Notes: generated by a model from the sequence alone, not told the origin. DNA of 64,000 nucleotides from Prostheceraeus crozeri (GCA_907163375.1 CAJQUW010000498.1:310001-374000), one strand, 5' to 3'. Counted from the first letter of the stretch, positions 44,085 to 57,023 are shown. Numbers and translations: made by a program.

Positions 44085-45780
44085 AAATAGTGGAAAAATT
44101 AATGAAAATTGATAACTTAAATGTACTTAGATATTCTCTGATGCACACATGAAGAGGGCGATAAACTGTTGGCGTACATTTGGTGACACGTATCACGTTT
44201 CACTCCATATATAACATTTCTTTTGAAGCGCAATGCCATTTCTTTCATTACACAATTAAACATTACTGTATTTTCCTTTGATAATCATAAATGCGAAACT
44301 GTTACAGATGACTAATTCAAAGTAGCACAGAGAAATCTTTTCTCACCTGTAACAGATTTGCACTTTTAGCTTGATTGAGCGAGTAATCTCAACAGTTTAT
44401 CATCTCGGTAATATGAAACGCAAGTCAAGTCTCTTGACGTGTTTTTGTGACAAGATGACAATGTCCAAAGCGAACGAGATGTAAACTAATTTGTGTGTGG
44501 TTAGGGAATTCTTGTGGAAGTCAGAAGTAGGAAAGAGAACGTGGGATTAAATCTAAATGACTTTTTTTGCCAATGCTTTGGTAGTTACGTTTGTCACAGA
44601 CATTTAAATTGCAACGAAGCAAGAAATAAATGAGAGCATTTCTAGTGTCTATTTATAACAAAAATTGCCAATAAAGTTTTTCAATTATTCTACATGCCAG
44701 TAATTGATGTTTGATAGGTATCCGACGAATCATAGATTTTATTTTTAGACTAGCTTCAAATCTTTTCAATCATGCGCTGTGTGCATATCCTTTATAGAGA
44801 TGACGTCATAAGTCGAAAACTGTCACATCCTGGCGAGTGTAAAAAACAGGGCGTTTTTCTAAAGAACGGTTCCAAATCGTTCTCAATAAAAATACACATC
44901 GTGCTTTTTTACTTTCAGCATAATGACATGAATATAGAGACTTTGTTTACAAATTTATGTGACATATCCTTTGCGGCCGAAGACTTTTCAGTTCAATTAC
45001 ATAATGTACTTAAATATCAAGGAATATTTGAATTCGCAAGTACATAGTACATAGAAGGGAAGCTTCAGATTAATGCCGCGTCACCTGTATCATATACTCG
45101 ACTTTGTTTAAATCATAACCTCAGTTTGAGCGCTGAAAAATGGGGGATTTCTGGAGTAGATGATTTTTCACGCATTCTGAAGATCTGTAGACCTTGCAAG
45201 TCAGTATTAAGCGACGGTTTTCAATGTCCTCGAGAACGTCACAATTTCAACCATGACCGTGAATGATGTGATAACAAATTTTGGAAAACTAACGATGACT
45301 GTCTTTCAATAATCTAAATCATAGAAAGTAGATAATTATTTGAATTTAATATGCGGGCGCGCGCTATTCTATGATTGGACTGAAAACAGATGCCATCCCA
45401 CAGCTAAATGTAGAAATCTCAAGCTTCAAAATAGAATCAGTACTAAAGTCTTAACTTTTATTACGAGTATATGCCAATTTTAGTGGAAGTGAACATATGC
45501 CACTGGAACTGCATTAACCTCAGAAAGATTCTTTCTAAATCATGACCAAAAAATGATGATTTTGTCCTTTGAGATCATTCTCAAATGCTTTTTTGTGTTC
45601 CAACATATCATTTTGTCATTTACTTCTTTTAAATATCCGTCCTTAAAGAAAATGTCATATATCGTTTTGTAGCATGTTTAGCATGTAATGTTCTTTTTTC
45701 GACTTATGAAAGACAAACTCCTGTTTATTATGAATAATTGTTTTATGGTAAATTGTAGACAATGATAATTGGATTTTCAG
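44085..45780. other. 1.7-kb AT-rich stretch, nothing recognised
   Basis: No splice-bounded coding segment seen before the candidate exon at 45781. Confidence 0.4.
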
Positions 45781-46423
45781 GAATGCGCTCGAATAAGTAC
45801 TACGGGAAACGCCCTTGTATCAATTGGATTCCATCTGGCTTTAGGGACATACTTGATTGAACAATTAACTCATTCTGAAAAATTTGATGAAGAGTTTTTG
45901 GCAGGAAAAATGAGAGGATCACTGAAACAGTCGGTCAAAGACTTCTCATCGTTGAATAGCTGCAGAACTCAGGCTAAGAATCCAAATGGTTCGACTCCTG
46001 TGTCATTTTTGCAAAAAACATCGTTGTCAGACTTGTCTGTGGCGAGTGGCGGGAAGAGCCCGCAATCCCCATTGTGCTCAGGAATCACAGATAGAGGTGG
46101 CGACGCTGGGGCGTCTCTGCAGTCGCTTGATCCTCTTCATTTGGAATGTGGAGGCCATGGGGTCGACTGCGCTCACTGCAGTGTACTTCCGCTAAGTCTT
46201 TTTGTTTGGGAGAAGGGAGGGATGTCGGTTAAGGTGTGTGGGAACTCAAAAGCTGCATCGACGACGATCCAGCCACGTTCTATCGATCCGCTGCCGGTTA
46301 GGATGCTCAGAGGCAAATCTGGTAAGGGAGGAAGATGCCAACAACTCATACAGATGTTGGGACATCGATCTCTGGACTCTCCGACGTATCTCTCTCCGTC
46401 TCTGGCTAGTCGCAGGAGCTTAG
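45781..46423 (+). CDS. candidate coding exon of unknown gene
   Basis: An open frame of 226 codons crosses a GC-richer block in AT-rich surroundings. It is bounded by an acceptor-like GATTTTCAG|GAA before 45781 and a donor-like TAG|GTAAAC after 46423. That gives a 643-base exon entering in phase 0 and leaving in phase 1. The first 60 residues look globular (NALVSIGFHLALGTYLIEQL, FDEEFLAGKMRGSL). The rest is Ser/Gly/Pro-rich with basic patches (MLRGKSGKGGR), typical of a disordered linker. I do not recognise the family. The polypyrimidine tract is weak, and no flanking exon was identified. An unusually long chance frame or a domesticated repeat is possible. Confidence 0.5.
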
Positions 46424-46785
46424 GTAAACTGAATATGACGCAATACTGACTATTGGTGAGCGACGGAAAGAAGGAAATTCTAATAACAAGTCTGACCCAA
46501 CCAGGTTTGAATTCTATCATGAAGACAAATCTAGCCTATGCGCTTCCTGAATCAAATTTCTAATTCTAAATTCAAATCTTGCGACAAAACAAATAATAAA
46601 ATCAGAGAAACAGTTCTCTCTCATTGTCGTACTCATTGGATGTCTGGCGTTTCACTATCAATCTGGATAGTAAATTGTTAGGTGAATTTCAACCTACAGC
46701 AATTCTTTTCGACCTGAGTGACAGTGCGCGCTTGTACGCATAGACGGATGATATAGTGCTGATGGACTTTTGTGGTTATAAGGAG
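46424..46785. other. stretch after candidate exon, nothing recognised
   Basis: No further exon or repeat seen. Confidence 0.4.
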
Positions 46786-46786
46786 G

Positions 46787-47209
46787 CAGGGATTATCAAA
46801 AATTAATTGAACTTCAATTAATTGATTGCTCAGTAATTGCAATGACAATTAATTGATTGCTTAGTAATTAGCTCGCATAGAGAGTTCCTGTATCTGGACA
46901 ATTTTTTGCTTCCCTAGAGTCCACTACTCTCACGTAAGGTGGTCTTTAACAGCAGGACGCGACACGCGCGCACACGCTTCTAATATCTAGGAGTTCATTA
47001 ATGATGCAAAAACTATTACAACAAATATCAAGGCCACCTGATTGATGTCAATTAATTGATTGTATAGAATTTCAATTCCAATTAATTAATTGCCTTGTAA
47101 TTGCATGAAATTTTGATTTCAGCTAATTGATTGTTCACGAATGCCAATTTCAATTAATTGATTGATTGAAAAGAGCAATTATACTGCAATCAATTTTTGA
47201 TAATCCCTG
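46787..47209. mobile_element. 423-bp hAT-like MITE with internal 31-bp periodic repeats
   Basis: Perfect 18-base terminal repeats, CAGGGATTATCAAAAATT at the left and its complement at the right (ending 47209). CAGGG ends are typical of hAT elements, which make 8-bp target duplications; the flanks TAAGGAGG and CAAGGTGG match at 6 of 8. Inside, CAATTAATTGATTG or near variants occur at about 46815, 46846, 47049, 47079, 47120 and 47151, mostly about 31 bases apart. No transposase. Confidence 0.8.
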
Positions 47210-47389
47210 CAAGGTGGAACTATTATCAGAAATAATCACTTAATAGTTGTGAAATAGGGAATGTCTTTACAAACTGAATTGCTATCTAGCTGTAGCATGT
47301 TCATTAACATTTCATTTTCAAGCTTCTGTGTAATTACTCCCTCATCAGAGATTTGAATGTGTTGACTGCTGTCAAACTGAGATTTTTCT

Positions 47390-47508
47390 GGATCATCGTG
47401 ATACTTTTGGTGCCCTTCATGCCGACTTCCAATGATGGTTTCGGGGCTTGACTTTTAGGCCTTAAGGTCGATAGGCCAAACACTTGTCCACTGTGCAACG
47501 GAGGCCCC
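47390..47508 (-). mobile_element. tRNA-derived SINE, decayed copy
   Basis: The minus strand reads GGCCTCCGTTGCACAGTGGA, then GTGTTTGGCCTATCGACCTT, a degenerate B box (AGTCAAGCCCC) and GGAAGTCGGCATGAAGGGCA. The order and spacing match the SINE at 9690-9892. Confidence 0.65.
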
Positions 47509-47897
47509 AAGGTGAGATTAAAAAAACTGCGCAAGCAATGCACATGAATACATGAACAAAGCGAATAAACTACCGCCAGTTGGTGTTCCTGGTCGCGGCG
47601 ACGACGCTATATCTCATTCAAAACTTAATTGACTAAAGTTAACACAAGATTTGTAAAGTTACTGGAGAAAGGTGAGTTGGTGGCTAATAATGACCTGCTA
47701 ATAATTGCTAATAATGCTGTTATTTTAATCAACATGATTATGATGGAAATAGAAAATCGCTCAACGATATGGGATATCGCATGTGAGGCATATACTCTTA
47801 ATGTCTAATCAGTGAATGGATAGTGAAAAGAAAAGATGAGCTGGTTTTTTATCCTTATTATATTCTTCTGAACGAGATAGCAGCATGTTGACAATTG

Positions 47898-48046
47898 GTC
47901 ACCGCTGTGGTCGCCATCCCGGGGTCGCTCACTTCTTAAGTATCAAGCGGGTCGCCGTTGCCGGAGGCCCTTAGTTCTCCTCTAAGAACATTGATCACAA
48001 GGTAGAAAGATCGCAAAGTCAAGCATCTTGCCACTGTGTCGGGGTA
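47898..48046 (-). mobile_element. SINE-like copy with a related head and different GC-rich tail
   Basis: The head (CGACACAGTGGCAAGATGCT, then TTTGCGATCTTTCTACC) resembles the 9.7-kb SINE. The downstream part is a GC-rich segment (GGGCCTCCGGCAACGGCGAC, TGAGCGACCCCGGG) not seen in the others. The B box is poor. Possibly a second subfamily. Confidence 0.45.
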
Positions 48047-48049
48047 CTT

Positions 48050-49020
48050 TCATTAAGCAAACTTTATTTAAAGATAGATTTGCATACGTACCTTTAACGC
48101 ACTGGTGAACTCTCTAGATGTCGGACATTAACATACTACGTGGTTGTAGACTCTGCTCATTGATAAAATCATTTCAATCTATAATCACGGCCACTGGCCG
48201 TTTTCATCAAAGCTAAGACACATCTTTACGGCAGATTTCTGAGCTTCTCAAATATTTCAAATAGACTACAAGCTTTAGAAACTGTCAAGCACCTGCATTT
48301 GATTAATCAACCTTATTCATATCCTGTGATTTCATGTGCTTTCGAAACTTGCCCTCATTTGCTATAGCTTTTAACGGGTGATCAATTTGAAAGGAAGTAG
48401 AGCTTTTAGATGTAAGTGCTTCCCTTGTTCTCTTTCTGAAGTCAATGTATTTTAGTACATGTGTATAAGTTTGCATTGTCATGACTTTTGACTGACAGAT
48501 ATCATGGATGATTTGTTCCGTGGTGTACCTTGCTACTATTTCCCTACTATCATTAACTGACGATCAAACAAATGAACGAAATGAATATCTTCAAAATCAT
48601 TGTACCTCTGTATGTTAAATGAGTCTGAAACGTGCATTTATCAAGAATAGACAAATACTGATTTTTTGTTGATTCTGCAGTTGCAATGCTTATACAAGAT
48701 TGTACAAATTAATTCAACGTCCTTGAAAAAGCTGAGTACTTATCGAGGAAGTGTATGATTAAACACAAAACCGCTCCTCTCCGAATTAGAATGAAACACC
48801 AGCATCAACAGTAGACGAAATGACAGAGCAAGTACAAGTACATCCATATTAGGTAGAGTAACATCTCAGTATTAATTAAATCCCCAATGTGATCGATTTT
48901 ATGAAATGAACTCATACCACATGCAAGATGTGCCAAGGAATTGACCGCATGATTATGATAGCAACACAGAAGAGGGGACCGTATTACCTTTTAAATCTGC
49001 GTGCCATGTTATGAAAAATG
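48050..49020. other. AT-rich stretch, nothing recognised
   Basis: No gene or repeat seen. Confidence 0.4.
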
Positions 49021-49027
49021 TCGCAGG

Positions 49028-49145
49028 GCAATATAACATCAACATGGATTTTTGAGGGCAACAATGTAGGACATTAGAGGGAGCGCAAGAGCCTCAAAAT
49101 GTCCTACATTGTTGCCCGAAAAAATCTATGTTAATACTATTGTGC
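49028..49145. repeat. long stem-loop
   Basis: A perfect 20-bp inner stem (49056-49075 with 49098-49117, beginning GGGCAACAATG) has a 22-base loop. It extends outward as an imperfect stem (49028-49053 with 49118-49145). The total is near 118 bases, in the size range of a small MITE or structured RNA precursor. Confidence 0.75.
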
Positions 49146-49311
49146 GTAATTGAAATGAACTGAGCAGCAATACTATGAATGCATATGCAGATATAAACTG
49201 ATTGAGATTTCAAAAAAGTCTTTCACATGCATAGATAGAGAAATCATCATTACGGGATACATTGTTGCCTTCCTTTTTCCACATTGTACCATAGGTCAAT
49301 TACGCACAATA
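49138..49311. mobile_element. 174-bp MITE-like element with 16-bp perfect inverted ends
   Basis: TATTGTGCGTAATTGA at 49138-49153 and its exact complement at 49296-49311. It overlaps the outer arm of the preceding stem-loop, and the word ACATTGTTGCC from that stem recurs inside near 49259, so the two structures share ancestry. No coding capacity. Confidence 0.65.
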
Positions 49312-49319
49312 TATTTTAT

Positions 49320-51090
49320 CTTGCCTTCTGGGAGGGTAAGATGAGCTTTCATAGAAATATTCATGTATTGTAGTCATATTGATTATTGGACATTTGCTAT
49401 AGATTCAGAAAATAAGTTATTCTATGAATCCAGGCCGGCGAGAAGATCGCAAAAATCCTCTACTTCTTCGAGGCCTTGGATTTCTATGTTTTCTTGCCCC
49501 CTGACTTCATAGAAAGTAGCATTATATCATGTATTTTAAGGGAAGAAATATCATGCATAGACGAGGCTGTGTTAGCAGCCGAGACTGTCAGATATTTCTG
49601 ACGTCAAAAGCCATGTTATAATGCTATCGCATGCTACTCTTAAGAAGTCTATGAACATTAGACTTTTGATAACTGCTAGTAACAGATAACGGAGGGATGT
49701 AGAAATCTTTGATAAACTTTCAGTGAGGTGTATGTACAACAACCTGCTGTCTACGAGTAGTATACAGGGAGAAACTCCGGGCCGATTGCCGAGAAGATTT
49801 CTGTGTAACTACAAGTAGACAGCTAAGTTACTGACATGTGAACTACGATAGCTATGCAGTTTTGTAGAGATTTATCGGAGAACTAGATCCTCTAGTAGAT
49901 TTACTTGATTTGAAATTTGAAGTCTGAAGTATCATATAAATGCGTGCATATATATGCACACACGAATATATTCAAATATATGCATTGCACGAAGCATGGC
50001 ACGAATATGTGAAGCAATGTGGTGCAATTTCAAAAGTGTATTGCTGTTGCCGAATAGAAATACAGAAGAGGGAAGCAAAGTGTCATTTAGAGGGCAACAA
50101 TGAGTTGTCAGAGAATAAAGTAATAGAAGTTGCAAAGATACGTCAGCCAGGTAGAAGCATGAAATGTGCGCTAATTGAAGCTTTTACCACTATGGATTTT
50201 GAAACGGACGCTTGTTGATCCTTGCCCGCCTGTTGGAATATCTGACAAAGTAATTTCATTTCTATGGAATCTCAAGCGGTGATGCTTTTTTTCAAACACT
50301 AATCGATAATGCGAACAAAACAGTTTCGTCAACATTTTTCGTAATCATAATTGTCATCCTTTTGCAAATTCCTTTCAGAGAGGTTTTGCTAAAATGTACA
50401 ACAAATTTGTCCTTGGAACAATGAAACACATTTATGAGTCTCAATTGCAGTTCATCAATTTGGCTTCGAACTGATTTTGGAATCGATCACAATTTCTAAT
50501 TCACTTTGCAAACGTGCCGGATAAACAACTACATCACTTCTGCATGCATTGTAATTCATTACAACTCATTATCATTGATCAAAGGATGTTCAACACTTAG
50601 ATATAAATATTCGTTTATTTTGGAGTAATCAATAAATAAATTGTGTCGTGAATATGTTATCCATTTTGTTATCGATGATTTTTCATAAATATACACCGCA
50701 GCTGAATATCGTAAATAATGATGTATTGGGAGCTTTTGGAATTCTGATAAAAGTTACAAAGTTGCAAGGATTAGCAGTTGCGATTGAGTTGATTTAGATT
50801 TGTTATCGACAAGACAATTACCACTCTAGTACATGTTGTAGATCTTGATATGTTGCATCCGATTGTTTATGCAAAAGAAGAATCCATCACTTTTATGCAT
50901 GCTGTGATTTATTCCTGCCTTTCATCGCCAACCCTCGATAGAGTTTTCATATATATCGCAGAGAAGTCTTATTTCTAAAGATTCGGCGGAGCAAATGACA
51001 GTTTGGCCACTAGAAGACATTGAAGTAGGTTATCCATCTGAAGAGGGCTTTAGTGACGATAATCTGAGAACTCAGCAGACGGAAAATAAC
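49320..51090. other. 1.8-kb AT-rich stretch, nothing recognised
   Basis: An open frame at 49940-50218 (plus, 92 codons) has no recognisable domain. No clear repeats. Confidence 0.35.
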
Positions 51091-51100
51091 TGCGCTTTTT

Positions 51101-51168
51101 GGTGGATTTGAACCACCGACCTCTGGCATTCGAGGCCAACGCTATACCAACTGAGCTATCGACGGGCG
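51101..51168 (-). tRNA. tRNA-like sequence, CGA at the anticodon position (pseudogene or SINE head)
   Basis: On the minus strand both internal promoter boxes are consensus: A box TAGCTCAGTTGG and B box GGTTCAAATCC. A T-arm (GGTGG-TTCAAAT-CCACC) and an anticodon arm (TTGGC-CTCGAAT-GCCAG) fold well, with CGA in the anticodon position. CGA would decode serine, but serine tRNAs have a long variable arm and this one has a short one. The expected acceptor halves (CCGTCGA and AAAAAGC) do not pair. So it is more likely a tRNA-derived SINE head or tRNA pseudogene than a working tRNA. Confidence 0.5.
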
Positions 51169-51684
51169 ATAGTACAACATAAGTTCTCAATTGAAGAACC
51201 CACGTGAAAGAATCAGATGGCTTCATCCCCCAAGACAACATAGCATTAACCGTCAAACCAAACTACTGAAGCAAGATATCAGTAATTCAAAGCTAGCATT
51301 ATGCTTATAATCTGACAGCACGTTAGTGCCCGAATGAATGTCTGCTTCCACCGTGCTTTAATGCCAGTTGTACTTCCATTGTAACCGCAATAAAGTCGCG
51401 CGAAAAGAAAGCTGATGATGTGATGAACATGTATGCTACAAGCATACAAGTTATCATAGAAAATTCATGTTCATCTATGGTAAATAGAAATTTCAGGGCA
51501 TTAATATTTCTGCTCTCAATAAAGCTTCCAGAGGACACAGATATCTATTCCACAAATACGCACAAATATTCTCACCATAGAAATTTCGTGCAATAATAAT
51601 ATACCATAGACATTTTTGAAAGTAATGCATGATTTTGTCGGTGCCCTCCAAATCGTCCATCGTGCTTCAGTCCGGCAACCAGAA

Positions 51685-52055
51685 TGAGCTTCTGCAGGGA
51701 ACGAGACCGAAAATAAGACTTTCACAGAATAATGTACACCCTACGTCTATCACGAATCTGCGCGTCTGCCGAGTTGTAGTTAGTTCATCTACTTGTCAGG
51801 CAGGATCAAAGAGATACACATGTCAATCCAATAGGACGCAGATCACAGTTTTTGGCAAAAATGAAATTTTCTATGTTTTCTCCAAGGAACTAATGTACCA
51901 AGTCTAGAGCCATAACTTTTTTACACATAATGTCTTCAGATCATTTTATTATGATGATCATGAACATTTATCTATGAAGCTACATACATTCAGATTTGGC
52001 AAGTCTTTCTCGCACACATCGCCGATCAGAAGTATGATAGTATCACATACACATG
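51685..52055 (+). repeat. dispersed repeat R1, near full-length copy
   Basis: Begins TTCTGCAGGGAACGAGACCG, continues GACTTTCACAGAATAATGTA, GAATCTGCGCGTCTGC and AATCCAATAGGACGCAGAT, and ends GATCAGAAGTATGATAGTAT. It matches 6925-7350 and the inverse of 3011-3428 in block order. Confidence 0.7.
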
Positions 52056-52059
52056 ACAG

Positions 52060-55000
52060 GAAATGACCTAGAGATATGTCATGACAATTTTATTAAATTA
52101 ATTTATTTAATTGATTCTCAACTTTATTTCAAAATATCTAGGCGTCCCTAGTACAGCTCAGAACTTGAAAATGTGTGAAGCTTGAGACATCTAGGAGTCT
52201 AAATTATGAACCAAAGGAATCAACTCAATGTCATTTTTACTAGGAATGCGAAGAAGGATGTTGGAATGCTCCTACCCTAATGGTATAAAATAGCAAATTA
52301 GACAACCTTAATTCTGTAATAAAAACCGTTTAATTTGGCATTGGAGATATATAAATGACTTTCATAGAAAAATTATGGTTGAAATATTGGCTAATAAACC
52401 TACTTGCTCATTAGCAATGTTACATTTTACAAGTCGTCAGATTCATGATTATCTTGGAGAGGTAGCCTTTCCTTAAATTAACTTCGATGGAAATGAAAGA
52501 CTTATCAATAAGAGTACTTTCTTGTGCTTGATCATGTCACAAATTACCTGGCAGTGAAAGAGTAAAATATCTTAATCAAGGACTATGATCACAATTAATT
52601 TTCAGATATACACGTAAAAGTATCACAACATTATTCAGATAAGAAGCAAGCACTAAACTTCGGATGTGAATGTGGGTACTTTTGACCCGAGATAGATATA
52701 ATAGAATTATATCTAAGAAAATTCCACATACACGAGCATAATAGAGTCTTACCACATTGAGTATTACCATTATTATGATTCTAATCTTTGTAACTCAATT
52801 CTGCTCAGTGATTTTATGACGGTAGAATGCACTCAGTTAGCTAATGATTTGGGAAAGCGTCTTAACTTAACAGAGCCATTTATCTTGCTGGAAGAAGGGT
52901 CATTATCTAAATTTGCTAAACAAACAAACTCTAAAAATGAGCCAAGTAAAATAATGAATTTTCAATTTTGCATCAAGGCTCTGATTATAATGCTGTTCAT
53001 GATATTTCCATAATAATCAATATAAACTCCAATATTGAAAGATGGTGGTTTTATTTTCTTTTTCGTTATTTTATACAATTAGTTTAAGTTAACGGATGTT
53101 AACTGAAATTAATTGTAAAACACAACGGAAAAGAAAATAAAATCAGCGTCTTTCAGTGTTGGCTCTTTCCAATCACATGCATTCAAAACATGACAAATAG
53201 CTAAGGTGATATATTCAAAACTTTAATTCCTTTTCATTAAGCTTCTTATCAAGTACTCTATTTGGTATCTAATGATATGCATGTCAAAATCTCAAGCACC
53301 ACATAGCTATAGGAGCATATAACCGCATAGGAACATAATCTTCATTGAAAAATTGAATATTTTGTTATAACAATTTTCACTGTTTGCTGACACTTTTTTG
53401 GGTAGATACTCTACCTACTATATGCATGTACTTACTCTCTTGACGAAATCTTTACAATTGAATATGTTATTGAGCTACAACCAAATTAATTCGAAGTTGT
53501 AGTTTTGATCGCAGGTTTCATGTCAGTATTAAATTCTAGGAAAATAAAAAATCCAACTGAAAAAATGAAAGCATTGCTCTGTAATACTCTCGCTAAATAG
53601 TGTCACAATAAAGGAAATGACATTCCTTCAATGCATCGTTTATAGCGGTTTAGAGCGCATTTGTTGCTATTGTGGCTTTTCTGCCGTGACAGAAACATTC
53701 CATTTCCATTGTATTTTGCTTTTCTCACATTTGGTTCTGGGCTATTTTGCATGTGAAATATCGAGACCCTATGTAATCTTATAAACATTTTCTGTTTTCA
53801 AGCATTCAGCAAACATTTTGATAAGTCTAACTGACTAAAACATTTGATCACTGCCTCTGACACAGCTCAAATAGGGAAAGATTAATTTTGCACCTGCCTG
53901 CCTATCTAGTTCAAAATAATGTTTCTCTGTAGGATACACATGTCTCTATCAAGTTGAGATTCCCTACCTCATTCGACTCGAGTGTAATTAATTTTTATGA
54001 TACCGTTTGCGCACAAAGAAACCGCAATCAGAAGCCAATTTTTGACGGCACGCACTTGAAGAAAGAATCGAAGTTGCCTGTGTAAAGACTTGACAATAAT
54101 GGAAACAAGAGCACACGAAGTTTCTCGGCCATTTCTTCGAGCGGCAGGTAAACAAAACTCTGGCAATAGAACTCATTTGTGTTCTTAGAGCTGAACAAAT
54201 AGAAGAATCCCGTGAAAGATTCAATATTCAACAAAAAATGTCTTAATTTTACCGAAATTGATTTTTGCGAATCAGAAGAAATGCTTTTGACAACGATATG
54301 ATAGAAACTGTGGATCTGCTTTTGTTATATACTTCGTAAGTTTAAGTTGCATTTGTTCCTCATTTGGCTTCATTTTGAAAATAATGATTAAAGAGCAAAT
54401 TTTATCTACTAAGTGGATCAGGCATTATCATAATTGATAATTGCGCATTCATTCCAGTTTTCAAAACTATTTCAACCATGCAAGTTGATGACAGCAATTA
54501 TCAAAATACATTCGAAGGACTGACTTATGCTGTGGGAAATGAAAGTTAGAATGGTCGATCAACCAAAGAATGGGTCCAGAAAATTACGGGAAACTAACAA
54601 GCCTAGGAGAACATCAGCCAAATTAGAACATTGCCGATAAATAGCAAAAATTTGCAAATCGAATGTCGACAACTGTTCGAAATGAAAGAAAACTGATATC
54701 ATAATGTTGATTAATATGGACAGGTTGATTCAAATCTGCTCGCCTATGATATCTCATGCTGTAGCAGAGAGCAACTGTCCTGAAATCAGCTACAACTACA
54801 ATACTGTGGCTCTAGAGGAGGAGATATCAGTCATCTTGAAAGCTGATCAATGTAAGAGTGACATTTACACAAATTGCATTACTGATCTTAGTGCCCATAC
54901 AATAGATCCACCCTGGCAGGTTTACCATGATTTGAATCTCGCAGAGCTAAAATAGTACATTTGACGATGGTTACAGCGAATCTGGTTTTAAGGAATTCTA

Positions 55001-56970
55001 TTGAACCACTCAAATTGATTGTTATTTTGCATTTAACTTATTAAGAATTTCTATTTTCTTGAAGCTGTAAGTTCAGGGCAATTTGATATAAGGTAGAGCT
55101 GTCACGACAATATAGAATCGCCATTTACTCTTACATGAGATTGCTTTTCGGCGATGATTAATTGATTTTATCACTGTATACTCTTGTAATCAGAAAAGCA
55201 TAAATTCCGGTCCATTTGGTTGAATCACGAAATTACTGGCTTCCCAAATATCATTGAATTTCATGAAGCAAACTCATTTTTAATGCCGAAGAAACGGGTG
55301 TTATTTCATCGTATAAAATGCCATACTCATGAATTTCTGATAAACTGTCACGGAAATGGCTATCTGAATAATGTGGGCGTAAATTATACTTTGTTCAGAA
55401 CAATCAAATTAAAAAAAAATTTGTTTATAAGCAATCAGCAATCAATGTGTTGCATTTGGTATTTTAGTCAATTAATTCGTTGACATGGGCAATTATGCAA
55501 TCAATTACAGTCCGTTGTGAATGCGATCGCAGCTACATTATCGTTGATTGACCGAATTTCTTTATTTTTGTTTTATCAAATTATCTACTACTTTTTTACA
55601 ATCTGTAATTGGTATTTGAGATTGCTTGCCATCAAGCAGTTAAATTGGAATAACCAAGCAATCGATTAATTGAAATTCAATTATTAACGATGGCGCATGG
55701 AGATTCTTCAGATCAAGTATTTTGCTTGACAAAATTTCAAAATAGCACTCACTCTCTTTTAGCCGAAATTATATTTACTTCTAAAATTATGCAGACAGGT
55801 GGACCGGTTTCAGCACTCAGTGCATTTATCAAGACACAAAAGTAAAAACCTGCAATGGCTGAAGCAATGCACTTAAATAAGGTAACACGATGATCACTCA
55901 CACCAGTTCATCTTTACGATTGATTTTAGGCTTCAATTTTCTTATCTAGTCATTCTCAGTTAAACTAGCTTTTATTGGGTTATTCAGTATATCAATAAAG
56001 GACTATATGAAGACATCTATTTAAGAGGTCTGGTCAAAGTGTACCGAAGACATATGAACCGATAGAGCAATTTTACTATTTCTATTGTCAATGCTATGAC
56101 AATGTTCTTGGAAGCGATGTCTAAATGGACGGATTGTAGAACCTATGAAAAAATCACCTTATTAAGAACATGTGACTTTATAGACAACACACCGTCTCTC
56201 AAAAGAATGATAATTATTCAAAAGAATCACAGATTTTACAGCTCGTTAATAGAAGAATTAAAAGGATTGAACTTATTGAAAGTGCTACGTACACTAGAAG
56301 TTACACTAAGCAACATCGAAAAGTTTCCACTATTCATTCTATGAATTTCTATTCTTCATGGACGGTCGTGTGATTAATTGTCAGTTTGCCGATGACTGTG
56401 CGACTAGTCACATGCAGTATTCTGATCTTAATGCTGCATGACCATTATACGGCCAAAATTTCGTATGCCGTGCATTAATGAAATAAGAGAAGTAGTTCAT
56501 ATTTGATAACTATTATTGCACGACGTGCATGTGATGCGTTACTATGTCTACATTTATCAAATGATTTATCTCTACATGACTGTTAAAATCTTGTATCGCA
56601 CTGTGGTTGTACATCATGTATTCGTTGTATGCAAACGTTAATTACAGGACATAGAAATAGAACAAAGACTTTTTGACAAACGGCGATCAGATATCACTCC
56701 CTTTTGAGATTACTGTAATCGGCTAGCCTGCACCTTGTTATTTCTAGGCATAGAAAGCGAATTATTATCAATGGCATTTATATACTGCTATTGTCCAGAA
56801 AAGTTTTACAGTAGATCGACCAATGGCTATGCAAAAGCACATGATTCCTTCGAGTCTTCAATACTGTGGACAAGTACTCATCAATTGCTTCCAATGTCCA
56901 TCGCTATAGATTCAACTGAAGTGCGAAGAGTCCAGCGTGGCGTCATAATACACAGTGGAATGTAGCATCA
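52060..56970. other. 4.9-kb AT-rich stretch without recognised genes
   Basis: Many short open frames (for example 54704-54955 and 56096-56344 on plus) but none with a recognisable domain, splice-site pair or raised GC content. ATTAATTG-rich patches near 55480-55690 resemble the interior of the 46.8-kb MITE without its ends. Confidence 0.35.
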
Positions 56971-56975
56971 AGTTA

Positions 56976-57023
56976 GTTAATGCACGACTTCGCTTCGCGG
57001 TCTCGACGCTGTCGTGCATTAAC
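56976..57023. repeat. GC-rich hairpin with 13-bp perfect stem
   Basis: GTTAATGCACGAC at 56976-56988 and its complement at 57011-57023 enclose a 22-base GC-rich loop. Related GTGCATTAA words lie near 56469 and 57086. Confidence 0.65.
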
